Positions 1 to 8,811 of a stretch of 58,728 bases of DNA are shown here, piece after piece. The DNA is taken from NCBI RefSeq assembly GCF_000383235.1, contig NZ_KB910948.1:1-58728 (forward strand), written 5' to 3'. Below the pieces are notes generated by a model. The model saw nothing but the letters and a program-made list of their open reading frames with translations. It was not told the origin of the DNA and did not search any database. The position numbers and the translations under genes are program-made. Numbering within the stretch: the stretch's first letter is position 1; every line of letters starts with the position of its first letter. This DNA comes from Bacillus sp. 123MFChir2 (GTDB lineage: Bacteria > Bacillota > Bacilli > Bacillales > Bacillaceae_G).

Positions 1-142
1 GATCCACTAAATATTCTTTTACTTCCTCAAACGTCATTTCCAAGTATTTATAGACCGTAGGTCGTGAGATTTTTAGCTCTTCTGCAATTTGTGCAACTTT
101 AAATTTCTTCTCATGTAATTGACGAATTTTCAAGTATAGCAT
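1..142 (-). mobile_element. IS21-family transposase (IstA-like), N-terminal part, runs off the window
   Basis: The minus strand encodes about 47 residues starting MLYLKIRQLHEKK, followed by a helix-turn-helix (KVAQIAEELKISRPTVYKYL) and an acidic MTFEEVKEYL stretch. This is the typical start of IstA transposases of IS21-type elements, where the HTH binds the element ends. The ATG at 142 has GGAGG 8 nt upstream; an in-frame TTG five codons earlier is an alternative. The catalytic DDE domain and the IstB helper would lie outside the window. The element end is probably near 270, where TG-initiated sequence begins and partial repeats of a CGCTAA motif occur, as expected for the multiple end repeats of IS21. 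The family call rests on the HTH region only. Confidence 0.7.
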
Positions 143-270
143 TAACTTCTCCTCCAAATCCCCAACCTCCAATAAACAGATACTTTCAGTTTACTAGAAA
201 ATTGGTTTTAATGAGCTAAAGTGTAAAAGGTTTCTTAGCGAAAACTGTCAATTTTATTTTAGCGTTTACA
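143..270 (-). mobile_element. Probable terminal region of the IS21-like element
   Basis: Read on the minus strand, the segment from 270 starts TGTAAACGCTAAAA and contains further related motifs (TTTTCGCTAAG, TTTACACTTTAGC) before the transposase start. IS21 elements carry TG...CA ends with several internal repeats. The boundary at 270/271 is inferred from where the reading frame of the interrupted upstream gene stops looking like a protein. The second end is outside the window. Confidence 0.45.
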
Positions 271-399
271 ACTTTGCCCTATAGATTTAATATAATAGCC
301 CTTCTTATATAAATATGGATATACATTTGAATTCTCAGGATAATTCATGGCTATATGTATAAATACATTTAGTTGAAATAAAGGATTAATATTAGACAT
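259..399 (-). pseudogene. 5' fragment of a small third cluster gene, truncated by the IS21-like element
   Basis: An ATG at 399 overlaps the stop codon of the preceding 408-aa gene by 8 nt, a sign of translational coupling. It opens a 46-codon frame beginning MSNINPLFQLNVFIHIAMNY. The last four to five codons appear to come from the IS end, so the native gene is interrupted at about 271. The fragment is rich in aromatic and aliphatic residues, as in the start of a folded protein. I do not recognise the family. The start of a middle component of a multi-gene defence system is one possibility, but nothing in the fragment proves it. Confidence 0.5.
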
Positions 400-1618
400 T
401 AAAATTATCTCTCCCAACAAAAGGATGCATATTTCTATTTATTACATTTTCGTATTTTTCATTTCCAATCCATATCTCAATCGTAGGATCTAAGTACTTT
501 TGAAAATTAGTTGCCAATCTATGTACGGTATTACCACAAGTTCCTTTTGGAATAAATACTGTAAATTCATCTAAACTCAGATCCATCATAACCTCTTGCC
601 ATAAATGTAAATCCACACCATATATATGTACTCTTTCTTCAGAAATCCATTGTGGTTCAGCTAAAATTTTGAACGGTTCTTTACCTTTTGGAAATGTACT
701 CTCAATGAAATTTCTAAATACATTCCTCTTTAATCTTTTACCAAATTTAAAAACAATTGGACTACCTTGAAATGAAAAATTATATTGATTATTTGGGGAC
801 TTAATTAACTCATAATCTAACCAAACATTACTCTCAATGTCCTCAGTAATTTTCTGATACGTATTAACCGTCTCAAATATCTGATGCCTATGGTCCATAA
901 AATTATTAGAACGATTGGTAACTTTCCCGTTGTAATAAAAATGATGTCCACCTTTTCCACCCTTACAAAGAGTCGGAAATCTCATCGAAGTAATAGAATT
1001 AAATTCTGGAAGAATTTTACGAATCAAATCAATATGTTCTGTTATTTCACCAATTTCTTTAGATAAAGATATCTTCGTAGGCTCCTCCATCACATAATCC
1101 TCTTTATATTCTAATTGCCCTTCATTCACATGTAGATTATAAATATTCTGATATTCAAAGTTCATCTTAATATATCTGTTTAAATGGTGCTGATTTTTCA
1201 CTTGATGTAAGAATGAATTAAACATCTTTCCTGAAACCCATAAAGAATCTACCAAAGAAGAATTCTTAACTATATTATTGGCCACCTTATCTGAATAGTC
1301 AGCGTTATCTATAGAATATATAACAAAAAATCTATTATTAATTATTTCTAAAAATCCAAATGGACTCTTTTTATTCCCTAATACAAAGAACTTTTCATCT
1401 ATTTGCTTATATAAAACTTTTTCACGATTCAATATTATATTGAGGTCTAAAGAATTCTCTAACCAACCATTGGAAGAAGTGACCAAATCCTCATTAAATG
1501 TTTCAAAAATATAAGATTTTAATAGTGGATTTTTTGTTTTGTATGTATCCAATTGCCCTTTAATATTATTTATATATTCATCTAAATAGTTGAATACCAC
1601 ATCACGAGAATATTTCAT
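392..1618 (-). CDS. Unrecognised 408-aa protein of an accessory cluster
   Basis: I do not recognise this protein. The chosen start is the ATG at 1618, six bases after AAGGAGG; an upstream in-frame TTG is less likely. It is soluble-looking, with no signal peptide or membrane span, and is rich in aromatic and charged residues. The middle has a Gly/His-rich stretch (CKGGKGGHHFYYNGK, about residues 220-234) followed by a DHRHQ motif. The C-terminal third alternates hydrophobic strands and ends in an IWIGNEKYE segment. It lies downstream of a PemK-like gene, behind its own candidate promoter and a strong hairpin, and overlaps a small third gene truncated by an IS. Position beside ssrA and the AT-rich composition suggest acquired DNA. 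A role in defence or toxin-antitoxin function is inferred from context only. Confidence 0.75.
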   Translation of the reverse strand: MKYSRDVVFNYLDEYINNIKGQLDTYKTKNPLLKSYIFETFNEDLVTSSNGWLENSLDLNIILNREKVLYKQIDEKFFVLGNKKSPFGFLEIINNRFFVIYSIDNADYSDKVANNIVKNSSLVDSLWVSGKMFNSFLHQVKNQHHLNRYIKMNFEYQNIYNLHVNEGQLEYKEDYVMEEPTKISLSKEIGEITEHIDLIRKILPEFNSITSMRFPTLCKGGKGGHHFYYNGKVTNRSNNFMDHRHQIFETVNTYQKITEDIESNVWLDYELIKSPNNQYNFSFQGSPIVFKFGKRLKRNVFRNFIESTFPKGKEPFKILAEPQWISEERVHIYGVDLHLWQEVMMDLSLDEFTVFIPKGTCGNTVHRLATNFQKYLDPTIEIWIGNEKYENVINRNMHPFVGRDNFNV

Positions 1619-1640
1619 AGTCAACCTCCTTATATAGTAA

Positions 1641-1673
1641 AACCCCCCCTACTTACCTACAGTAGGGGGGGTT
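1641..1673 (-). terminator. Strong hairpin plus U-run in the leader of the 408-aa gene (terminator or attenuator)
   Basis: A perfect 13-bp inverted repeat (AACCCCCCCTACT and its complement) with a 7-nt loop is followed on the minus strand by TTTTAC. It ends 23 nt before the start codon of the 408-aa gene and lies downstream of a candidate promoter at 1746-1774, so it would end most transcripts before the gene. Confidence 0.75.
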
Positions 1674-1745
1674 AAGGAAAATTTCCCTTTTGGCCATGCT
1701 GCGCTCAGTTGCGCGGGGGTGTTATAACCCAAAGTATCTACTTTT

Positions 1746-1774
1746 ATTATAATTAGTCATGTTTGTTTTTGCAA
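1746..1774 (-). promoter_or_regulatory. Candidate sigma-A promoter for the leader RNA and 408-aa gene
   Basis: Minus strand TTGCAA at 1774-1769, a 17-bp spacer, then TATAAT at 1751-1746. It sits immediately after the stop of the PemK-like gene. Transcription would begin near 1739 and give a leader of about 115 nt that contains the hairpin at 1641-1673. Confidence 0.6.
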
Positions 1775-1780
1775 TAAACT

Positions 1781-2578
1781 TTATTTAATTTTTTGAAGTT
1801 GTTCCTGTTCTTGAAGTCTTTTATATAAATCCTCCAAATCTTTTTTTGCTTGCTCATAAAGCGCTCGTTGATTCTCTAAATCATTTTTTGTTTTCTCTAA
1901 GTCTGCACTTAAAGTACTATTTTGTTCTAGTTTTTCTTTCAAATTGGCCTTTAATTCTATATGCTCTGCATATACTTTTGGTAAATAATGTTTTAATAAT
2001 ACACTGTCTATTTCATCCAGCTTGTCTTTTCCCACATTACTATTAATATTATCTTTCTCATACACTTTACGAATTCTTCTCTTATCAATAACCCGTATTG
2101 AATCTAATAAAACTGCACACTCATGTTTAAAACCATGAGATTCACCTACATCAATATGTAACTCATCCTGATCTCCATGCTTTGGAGTGGATACCGGTGC
2201 AATTAACATCAAATTCTTGTTGTCATGCAGTATAACAGCAGGATGCTCAAATGTTAATTCTGAACCATAGTGACCAAATAACTCTACAGATACAATATTT
2301 CCACGAATATGATTCGCATATGTTTTAATGAATTTCTTATCTTCAATGTAATTTTCTAATCCTTTCATCCATTTCAAACCATAATCCTGTTTATATGTAA
2401 TAATATTACTAAACAGTTCATCTAATAACTCTTTCACATCAATAACACATTGCGAATCTTCTTTCAATCTTGGAATTGTAAAAGCTGGGTCATCTTCTTT
2501 TTTTGTTTCAATATCCCTAAGTTTTTTAGAAGTACGCTTATGAAACTCTTCTATATCTTTTTTAGATTTTAATGCCAT
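1781..2578 (-). CDS. PemK/MazF-fold protein with C-terminal coiled coil
   Basis: 265 aa from the ATG at 2578, which follows AGGGGGAT. Residues about 92-170 match the PemK/MazF-like fold: RGNIVSVELFGHYGSE, then EHPAVILHDN, then LMLIAPVS, and a closing CAVLLDSIRVIDKRRI. Classical MazF toxins are about 110-aa endoribonucleases. This protein has an extra N-terminal helical part of about 90 residues and a long Lys/Glu/Leu-rich coiled coil (about 203-265). Members of this longer PemK-like group are usually annotated only as hypothetical. No short MazE-type antitoxin gene is visible upstream, where only an AT-rich gap separates it from ssrA. Catalysis is not shown by the sequence; a regulatory or effector role in the cluster is equally possible. 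Confidence 0.75.
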   Translation of the reverse strand: MALKSKKDIEEFHKRTSKKLRDIETKKEDDPAFTIPRLKEDSQCVIDVKELLDELFSNIITYKQDYGLKWMKGLENYIEDKKFIKTYANHIRGNIVSVELFGHYGSELTFEHPAVILHDNKNLMLIAPVSTPKHGDQDELHIDVGESHGFKHECAVLLDSIRVIDKRRIRKVYEKDNINSNVGKDKLDEIDSVLLKHYLPKVYAEHIELKANLKEKLEQNSTLSADLEKTKNDLENQRALYEQAKKDLEDLYKRLQEQEQLQKIK

Positions 2579-2593
2579 TGTATCCCCCTGCAA

Positions 2594-2770
2594 CCCTTTT
2601 TATTTATAGAATACCATTTAATGTATAAATTTTTAATCTAATTATCATATCTCTACAAAATATTTATTCGTTATATAAAAATTATACATTTTTAATTCTT
2701 TTTTATTACTACTATTCAAAATATATTACCAAAGGTTTTACTTTAAGCATAATTTGGCCATATATAAAAT
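2594..2770. other. AT-rich gap between the PemK-like gene and the ssrA terminator
   Basis: Very AT-rich. Several TATAAT-like strings occur on the minus strand but none has a convincing -35 at 17 bp, so no promoter is assigned for the PemK-like gene. No ORF or repeat is seen. Confidence 0.5.
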
Positions 2771-2808
2771 AAAGCATAAACTGTCCAAATCGGACAATTT
2801 ATGCTTTA
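2770..2808 (-). terminator. Terminator downstream of ssrA
   Basis: Inverted repeat with arms AAAGCATAAA and TTTATGCTTT enclosing an inner TGTCC/GGACA stem. On the minus strand it follows the tmRNA 3' end by about 40 nt and continues into a T-rich stretch. Confidence 0.7.
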
Positions 2809-2846
2809 ACTTACAAATAAAAATAAAAAAACCACCAAATATGTAT

Positions 2847-3208
2847 TGGTGGAGACGGTGGGAGTCGAACCCACGTCCAAAAGTATTGGCACTTAAGCTT
2901 CTACGAGTGTAGTCGATATATTGGCATTTCGCAAACTCTTCGGCCTATCGACAGGCTTCCGAATTGCTAGTCTGGTTGTTCTCTTCCTTTGTCCTCAGAC
3001 GGTGAACGCCGGCGTAGCCCACTTAGAGTGAGTCCGCTACCCTACCACATGGGCAATGGAGGGGCGAACCGCTAAAAGCTGTTATTAAGCAGCTAAAGCG
3101 AAGTTGTTTTGTTGTTTGCCAGTTATTGGCTTTGACGTTTTAACGAGGCCGATCCCCTCGACTCGCAACCTAAGCTCAAACTACCCCTGTCGAATCCGTA
3201 ACGTCCCC
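2847..3208 (-). ncRNA. ssrA: tmRNA (transfer-messenger RNA)
   Basis: The 5' end GGGGACG at 3208 pairs with CGTCTCC before an encoded CCA at 2847, forming the alanyl tRNA-like acceptor, and the GGTTCGACTCCC T-arm is intact. The internal reading frame ends GKQQNNFALAA followed by TAA, a normal ALAA degradation tag; the codon just before the Gly is ACT. tmRNA rescues stalled ribosomes and tags the nascent peptide for proteolysis, acting with SmpB encoded next to it. Length of 362 nt is typical. The 3' end faces the accessory region, a position commonly used by integrating elements. Confidence 0.97.
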
Positions 3209-3292
3209 ATATAAGAAATGGAGCATACGAAGTATATTCGTGATAGCTACTATTGAGCTGTTTTTCAATGTTCAACTGGCCTTACATTTGTT

Positions 3293-3320
3293 ATTATAGC
3301 ACACGATCGTCATTTTGCAA
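3293..3320 (-). promoter_or_regulatory. Candidate ssrA promoter
   Basis: Minus strand TTGCAA (3320-3315), 16-bp spacer, TATAAT (3298-3293), about 85 nt upstream of the mature tmRNA 5' end, leaving room for a processed 5' leader. Confidence 0.55.
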
Positions 3321-3335
3321 TTGTAAATTTCTGTA

Positions 3336-3803
3336 TTACATCTTTTGACGATCGCGGAATACACGTGCAATTTCACGTTTTGCTTCTTTTTCTTTTAAAT
3401 CATGGCGCTTATCGTATTGCTTTTTACCTTTACCTAAACCAAGTGCCATTTTCGCAAATCCATTTTTCAAATAAATTTTAAGCGGTACAAGCGTATAGCC
3501 TGTTTCTCTCGTATATCCGATTAGCTTTAAAATTTCTTTTTTATGAAGAAGTAACTTTCTTGTACGAAGCGGCTCATGGTTAAAACGATTTCCTTGTTCA
3601 TACGGACTAATGTGCATATTATGTACCCATACTTCACCATTTTGCACACGTGCAAAGGCATCTTTTAAGTTTACACGGCCAGCGCGAATCGCCTTAATTT
3701 CTGTTCCTTGAAGGACAAGACCTGCTTCATATGTTTCTTCAATAAAGTAATCATGATATGCTTTTTTATTTTGTGCAATGACCTTCCCTTGACCTTTTGG
3801 CAT
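3336..3803 (-). CDS. smpB: SsrA-binding protein SmpB
   Basis: 155 aa with the canonical [15 protein letters not shown] start, the [11 protein letters not shown] and [11 protein letters not shown] beta-barrel motifs, the [10 protein letters not shown] linker and a basic C-terminal helix ([12 protein letters not shown]). SmpB binds the tRNA-like domain of tmRNA and brings it to the empty ribosomal A site, its tail reading the vacant mRNA channel. It lies between rnr and ssrA on the same strand, the usual Bacillus order, which groups trans-translation with the exonuclease that degrades non-stop mRNAs. Confidence 0.98.
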   Translation of the reverse strand: MPKGQGKVIAQNKKAYHDYFIEETYEAGLVLQGTEIKAIRAGRVNLKDAFARVQNGEVWVHNMHISPYEQGNRFNHEPLRTRKLLLHKKEILKLIGYTRETGYTLVPLKIYLKNGFAKMALGLGKGKKQYDKRHDLKEKEAKREIARVFRDRQKM

Positions 3804-3848
3804 CTCTATCTTTGCCTCCCTTCATTTGTACTATTGTAGCAAAATATG

Positions 3849-3878
3849 AAGAAAGAAGCCATATATGGCTTCTTTCTT
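3849..3878 (-). terminator. Hairpin overlapping the rnr stop codon
   Basis: A near-perfect palindrome built on AAGAAAGAAGCC and its complement includes the rnr stop codon and is followed on the minus strand by a T-rich run. It may partly terminate transcription or protect the rnr 3' end before smpB. Confidence 0.5.
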
Positions 3879-6222
3879 ACTTACGTTTTTTCTTTTTCTT
3901 CTTAAAGCTCGGTGCATTTTCAAAGAATGGCTTGTTCTTTTTGCTTCCGCTTTGTTTTCCATTACGGTTTGATTCTTTTCCTTGTCCGCCGCGCTTGTTA
4001 TCACGATCACCGCGTTTTTTTCTATTTCCTTTCGGCTGTTCAATGACAACAGGACGATCTTTTCGTTGTCGTTTCACACTGCCTTTCATGCCGACAATTT
4101 CAAAGTCAATTGCGCGTTCATCTTTGTTTACGTTGATTACGCGAATTGTAATTTCATCACCAATGCGGAAGACGTTCCCTGTTCGTTCACCAATCATCGC
4201 AAAATGCTTCTCATCATAACGATAATAATCATCTGTTAAATAGCTAACATGAACAAGACCTTCAATTGTATTTGGAAGTTCGACGAATAAACCGAAGTTT
4301 GTTACAGAGCTAATAATCCCGTCGTATTCTTCACCAACTTTATCAAGCATATATTCTGCTTTTTTCAATTCATCTGTTTCACGCTCTGCTTCAACAGCGC
4401 GGCGCTCCATATTAGAAGAATGCTCCGCAATATCTGGTAAATTTTCACGCCACTTTGCTTGTGTTTCATTGTCCACTTTTCCGTTAATTAAATACGTGCG
4501 AATTAATCTGTGCACAATTAAATCTGGATAACGACGAATTGGTGATGTGAAATGTGTATAAAACTCTGTCGATAAACCGAAGTGACCTAAACTATCCGCA
4601 TCGTAGCGTGCTTGCTTCATAGAACGAAGCATAACTGTTGAAATAACAACCTCTTCTGGTTGACCTTGTACCATCTCTATAATTTGTTGCAGCGCACGCG
4701 GATGCACTTCATTTCCACGGCCTTTTACTGCATATCCAAAGTTTGTAATAAACTCAAAGAAACGCTCTAATTTATCCTCTTTCGGATCTTCGTGAACGCG
4801 GTACATAAACGGTACGTTCATCCAGTGGAAATGCTCTGCAACTGTTTCGTTTGCTACTAGCATAAATTCTTCAATAAGCTTTTCCGCAACAGAACGCTCA
4901 CGCAATACAACGTCTGTTGGTTTGCCCTCTTCGTCCACTAACACTTTCGCTTCTTTAAAGTCAAAGTCAATGGCTCCGCGGCGCATACGCTTTTCACGTA
5001 AAATAGCAGCTAGTTTACCCATCTCTTGGAACATTGGGACTAACGGCTCATAACGCGTCATTAATTCTTCATCTTCATCATCCAAAATGCGCTTCACATC
5101 AGAATACGTCATACGCTCCGTTGTTTTAATCACACTTTGGAAAATTTCATGCTTCACTACTTCCCCTTGCTCATTAATTTCCATTTCACAAGATAAAGTT
5201 AAGCGGTCTACCTTTGGATTTAATGAACAAATGCCGTTAGATAAACGATGCGGAATCATCGGGATTACGCGGTCTACAAGATAAATACTCGTTCCGCGCT
5301 CAGCTGCTTCGCTGTCAATTGCGGAACCTTCTGTCACGTAATGACTTACATCCGCAATATGTACACCAAGCTTGTAATTGCCATTCTCAAGCTTCGTTAC
5401 TGTAACCGCATCATCTAAGTCTTTCGCATCCGCACCATCGATTGTAACAATTGTTTGATCTCGTAAATCACGGCGCCCTTGTAAATCGTTCTCATCAATC
5501 ATTTCCGGTACACTGTTCGCATGCTCCATTGCATCTGCTGGGAACGCAAGCGGTAAGTTATGCTTATGAATAACAGATAAAATATCAACGCCTGGGTCGT
5601 TTTTATGACCAAGAATTTGAATAACTTCTCCTTCGGCACTTAAACGATCTTGCGGATAGCTTGTAATTTTCACAACAACTTTATGACCTTCTACTGCACC
5701 CATAGAAGCATTTTTTGGAACGAAAATATCGCTTGTCCAGCGTTTGTTATCAGGAAGCACAAAGCCATAGTTTTTCGATTCTGTATATGTACCAACTAAT
5801 TCTTTCGTTCCGCGCTCTATAATACGAACAATTGTCCCTTCCTTACGCGAACCGCTTGACTCTGAACTAATACGCGCTAGTACTGTATCACCGTGCAGTG
5901 CACCTTTTAATTCTGTTGGCGGTATGAAAATATCATCTGTTCCTTTTTCTTCCGGCACGACAAATGCAAAACCGCGGGCATGTCCAATCAGTTTTCCGCG
6001 CACTAAGTTCATTTTCTCTGGAAGACCGTAACGATTACTTCTTGTCCGCACAACAAGTCCTTTTTCCTCCATAATGACAAGCGCCTTCACAAACTCTTTA
6101 AAATCCGCCGCATCTTCAATACCGAACGCTTCCTCTAACTCTTGCACAGTAAGCGGTTTATATGCTTCTTCTTTCATAAACGATAACAACTTATCGATAT
6201 TTTCTTTCATCATTTCCTCCAA
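3877..6222 (-). CDS. rnr: Ribonuclease R
   Basis: About 780 aa. It has an N-terminal winged-helix region (about residues 1-75), cold-shock domains, the RNB catalytic core with the Asp-rich motif [12 protein letters not shown] near residue 270, an S1 domain around 620-700 ([16 protein letters not shown]) and a Lys/Arg-rich tail. RNase R is a processive 3'-to-5' exoribonuclease that degrades structured RNA and works with tmRNA-SmpB on non-stop transcripts. The start is uncertain: a TTG at 6222 has AAGGAGG at 9 nt, while ATGs at 6213 and 6210 lie very close to an internal GGAGG. Genes est and secG lie upstream on the same strand. Confidence 0.97.
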   Translation of the reverse strand: MEEMMKENIDKLLSFMKEEAYKPLTVQELEEAFGIEDAADFKEFVKALVIMEEKGLVVRTRSNRYGLPEKMNLVRGKLIGHARGFAFVVPEEKGTDDIFIPPTELKGALHGDTVLARISSESSGSRKEGTIVRIIERGTKELVGTYTESKNYGFVLPDNKRWTSDIFVPKNASMGAVEGHKVVVKITSYPQDRLSAEGEVIQILGHKNDPGVDILSVIHKHNLPLAFPADAMEHANSVPEMIDENDLQGRRDLRDQTIVTIDGADAKDLDDAVTVTKLENGNYKLGVHIADVSHYVTEGSAIDSEAAERGTSIYLVDRVIPMIPHRLSNGICSLNPKVDRLTLSCEMEINEQGEVVKHEIFQSVIKTTERMTYSDVKRILDDEDEELMTRYEPLVPMFQEMGKLAAILREKRMRRGAIDFDFKEAKVLVDEEGKPTDVVLRERSVAEKLIEEFMLVANETVAEHFHWMNVPFMYRVHEDPKEDKLERFFEFITNFGYAVKGRGNEVHPRALQQIIEMVQGQPEEVVISTVMLRSMKQARYDADSLGHFGLSTEFYTHFTSPIRRYPDLIVHRLIRTYLINGKVDNETQAKWRENLPDIAEHSSNMERRAVEAERETDELKKAEYMLDKVGEEYDGIISSVTNFGLFVELPNTIEGLVHVSYLTDDYYRYDEKHFAMIGERTGNVFRIGDEITIRVINVNKDERAIDFEIVGMKGSVKRQRKDRPVVIEQPKGNRKKRGDRDNKRGGQGKESNRNGKQSGSKKNKPFFENAPSFKKKKKKRK

Positions 6223-6285
6223 GTACAAAAACCTCCTTCTAAATCCTCGTATTTTATATTGTATCCGAAAAGATAACCATATATA

Positions 6286-6627
6286 AATGATGTTGCCTTA
6301 TATACATCCATTTTGATTTTTCACCTATAAATCACTGCTACGAAAGTAAAACAGGCACTAACCGCTTCTACACATGGCCAGTTCCTCTCGTCCTCACTAA
6401 ATGAAAAGCGTTTATGGGTTCGGTTTTTAGCATATAACTTCCTGCCATGTAAACAAAAAGTAATCCTAACTCATTTCATCCATTTGTTTTAACCTCGCAC
6501 GTGGCACAAATGGGCACTAACCGCCTCTACGCATCGCCAGTTCCTCTCGCAAACCCTTAAAAGAAAAGGGGTTTTCTATCGACTTTTCAACTTGTATGTA
6601 TATACGTAAAAAAGAGGCAACTAGATC
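6286..6627. repeat. Interspersed repeat cluster between rnr and est (family R1, two partial copies)
   Basis: Two degenerate copies of a repeat found at about ten places in the window lie at about 6305-6412 and 6478-6570. The shared core reads roughly GCACTAACCGCTTCTAC followed by CATGGCCAGTTCCTCTCG. No ORF of note is present. It separates rnr from est, which are adjacent in other Bacillus. Confidence 0.7.
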
Positions 6628-7368
6628 CTACCAGTCTAGTTGCTCCAAGAAGTTATATACATCTTCATGCAGCTCATCACGCTGCTTATCAAGCGTAATT
6701 ACATGTGTAGAATCTTCGTACCACTTAATTTCTTTCACATTTGATTCTACTCCATTATAAATAATATTTGCGCTATTTGTATTAATCATTTCGTCATGGC
6801 GTGCTTGCACAACAAATGTTGGTGCATAAATCATGTCAATGTTATTGCGCACATCGCGAATTAAATCTTGCAGTGCTCTTAACGTGTCCATCGGTGTTTG
6901 TTTAAACGCAAACATCTCTTCTTCAATCTTCTCTGGTGATTTACGCTCACGCTTTTTATATTCGCGCGCGTACGCTAATATACCTTGGTACATTGTTTCT
7001 TCGCTTTTAATGTACATTGGGGCACACATTGGTACCACTCCGATAATCGGCATTGTATAAGCAAGTTTTAATGAAAAGACACCGCCAAGCGATAAGCCAA
7101 CAGCTGCAATCTTTTCATATCCTTTATCTTTTAAATGTTGATATGCTTCCATTACATCTTTCCACCAGTCTTCTGGACCCGTGTGCACAAGCTGTTCTGG
7201 TGGTACACCATGACCTTTATAAATCGGAGCATGACATGTGTAGCCTTTTGTCTCTAAATAACGTCCAAGCATACGAACATCAGCAGAATTTCCTGTAAAA
7301 CCATGTAATAGTAAAACTGCACGTTCTCCCGCTTCAAATGTAAATGGTTTTGGGGATGCTAGTTTCAT
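6628..7368 (-). CDS. est: Carboxylesterase of the Est30 type (alpha/beta hydrolase)
   Basis: 246 aa. The oxyanion-hole motif LLLHGFTGN (about 19-27), nucleophile elbow GLSLGG with Ser near 93, an Asp in [10 protein letters not shown] and the catalytic His in DSTHVI match the thermostable carboxylesterase family of Bacillus and Geobacillus. No signal peptide is seen, so it is cytosolic. It hydrolyses short-chain esters in vitro; the natural substrate is not known. It sits between rnr and secG as in B. subtilis (yvaK). The AAGGAG 9 nt upstream of the ATG supports the start. Confidence 0.93.
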   Translation of the reverse strand: MKLASPKPFTFEAGERAVLLLHGFTGNSADVRMLGRYLETKGYTCHAPIYKGHGVPPEQLVHTGPEDWWKDVMEAYQHLKDKGYEKIAAVGLSLGGVFSLKLAYTMPIIGVVPMCAPMYIKSEETMYQGILAYAREYKKRERKSPEKIEEEMFAFKQTPMDTLRALQDLIRDVRNNIDMIYAPTFVVQARHDEMINTNSANIIYNGVESNVKEIKWYEDSTHVITLDKQRDELHEDVYNFLEQLDW

Positions 7369-7402
7369 TCCTCTTTCTCCTTCTCTCTCTATAATGTAAT
7401 CC

Positions 7403-7680
7403 TCATATATATGTCCATTTTAATTTTCCGACACATAAGTTGCTGCCGTGCACAATACACACGGCCAGTTCCTCTTGACAAACCTTAAATGAAAAGGCAC
7501 TTTTTTGCCGATTTTCCAACACACAAATCACCGCTATCCAAAACAAAACAAGACCTGCTCTCGCCCGCTCCCTTTGTTTCAAACATCGCACGTGGCAGAA
7601 AAAGGCACTGACCACTTCTACGCATCGCCAGTTCCTCTCGACAAACCTAAAAAAAGGCTTTTATATCATTTTAAAAATTT
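7403..7680. repeat. Interspersed repeats between est and secG (family R1, two partial copies)
   Basis: Two copies in tandem (about 7405-7510 and 7560-7670) share TTCCGACACA-like starts, a GCACGTGGCAGAAAAAGGCA segment and CATCGCCAGTTCCTCTCG. A 70-codon frame across them is not considered a gene because it consists of repeat sequence. Confidence 0.7.
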
Positions 7681-7745
7681 GTAGTCTATCCATAGTTTAA
7701 CATAGTTTCTTTTCCATAATCTAATTAGAAATTTTCTCCGAATAA

Positions 7746-7785
7746 AATAAAAAAAAGATCCCCCAAAAAGGTGAATCTTTTTCAT
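7746..7785 (-). terminator. Terminator downstream of secG
   Basis: AAAGAT and ATCTTT arms with G/C-containing inner bases, followed on the minus strand by eight T residues, directly after the secG stop. Confidence 0.65.
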
Positions 7786-8019
7786 TTAGACTTGTAAATA
7801 CGTAACAGCAAATGTTAACACGAAGAATAGTACAGCAAGAACAACTGTAATGCGGTTTAATACAGCTTCTACTCCGCGTGCTTTTTGCTTGCCGAATAAT
7901 TGCTCAGCGCCGCCAGAAATTGCACCGGATAAACCAGCACTCTTACTAGATTGCATTAATACAAGTACAATTAATAACAGCGATACAATAATAAGTAAAA
8001 CTGATAAAAACGTATGCAC
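7786..8019 (-). CDS. secG: Preprotein translocase subunit SecG
   Basis: 77 aa with two hydrophobic spans (about 3-24 and 53-74) joined by a Gly/Ser-rich loop containing [15 protein letters not shown], the SecG signature. It is the small membrane subunit of the SecYEG channel and helps SecA-driven protein export. Gene order secG-est-rnr-smpB-ssrA matches B. subtilis, although repeats have widened the gaps here. Confidence 0.97.
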   Translation of the reverse strand: MHTFLSVLLIIVSLLLIVLVLMQSSKSAGLSGAISGGAEQLFGKQKARGVEAVLNRITVVLAVLFFVLTFAVTYLQV

Positions 8020-8064
8020 TTTACATGCCTCCTAAAGTTTCAGTTACTTTAAATGTAACATAAA

Positions 8065-8100
8065 AGGATGGGAAAAGCGAGAGCGTCTCATACGCTCTTA
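8065..8100 (-). terminator. Possible terminator after lrgB
   Basis: Inverted repeat with arms GAGCGT/ACGCTC and a 5-nt loop, followed on the minus strand by CGCTTTTCC. The U-run is short, so the call is moderate. Confidence 0.45.
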
Positions 8101-8121
8101 CCAGCCCGATACTTCACTAGG

Positions 8122-8811
8122 TTAAATAAAAATCGCCGCAAATAATGGGCCAAGCAAACATGTTAAAATTGCTGTTAATGTCATCGTTACCGAACCAATT
8201 ACACCTTCGTGCTCATTATTTTTCATCGCACGCATAACGCCCATAATATGAGAGGCACAGCCAAAGCCAATTCCTCTTCCAACAGAATTTGTCACTCTGC
8301 TCCACTTTAATAAAAGAGGACCAGAAATTGTTCCAGATATCCCGGCAACTACTACGAAAGCAGCCGTTAACGATGGTACACCGCCAACTTCTTCTGACAC
8401 ACTCATAGCTACTGGCATCGTTACAGACTTCGGTAAGGAAGATAAAATTAAACTTTTATCTGTTCCCATAACAGTTGCAATCATTAGATCACTTGCAATG
8501 GCAACAATTGTTCCTACCAGTACACCACCAGCAATTGGGACAACGTACTTCTTCAAAACGCCGCGTTGTTTATAAAGAGGAATCGCAAACGCTACTACAC
8601 CAGGCCCAAGCAATTTCGAAATCCAGCCTCCGCCGCTTTGCATGTATTGTTGATATGGTATATCACATACAATTAACAAGATAATCATTAAAGCTGTTGC
8701 GACAAGCATGGGAATCGTAAACGGCGTTGGAAACCACTTATAAATCTTCTTTGCTAGTTGATACAATAACATCGTTAACATAACCCAACCAATTCCAATT
8801 ACTATGCTCAT
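8122..8811 (-). CDS. LrgB/CidB-family membrane protein
   Basis: 229 aa, almost entirely hydrophobic with about six membrane spans. It carries the family-typical stretch SLPKSVTMPVAMSVSEEVGG (about 125-144) and an ASHIMGVM segment near residue 185. Members work with a small LrgA/CidA partner and have been linked to control of murein hydrolases and to export of overflow metabolites such as pyruvate. The start overlaps the upstream gene in an ATGA. B. cereus-group genomes usually carry more than one such pair, and I cannot tell from the sequence whether this is cid, lrg or a third locus. Confidence 0.9.
   Translation of the reverse strand: MSIVIGIGWVMLTMLLYQLAKKIYKWFPTPFTIPMLVATALMIILLIVCDIPYQQYMQSGGGWISKLLGPGVVAFAIPLYKQRGVLKKYVVPIAGGVLVGTIVAIASDLMIATVMGTDKSLILSSLPKSVTMPVAMSVSEEVGGVPSLTAAFVVVAGISGTISGPLLLKWSRVTNSVGRGIGFGCASHIMGVMRAMKNNEHEGVIGSVTMTLTAILTCLLGPLFAAIFI

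Noticed and set aside
392-1774. Retron or type III toxin-antitoxin locus
   Set aside because: The protein has no reverse-transcriptase motifs and is not the size of ToxN, and the leader has no tandem RNA repeats.
3797-4239. Overlapping frames antisense to rnr
   Set aside because: Low-complexity shadows of the Lys/Arg-rich RNase R tail.
7403-7615. 70-codon minus-strand frame
   Set aside because: Lies wholly in R1 repeats and has no protein-like pattern.
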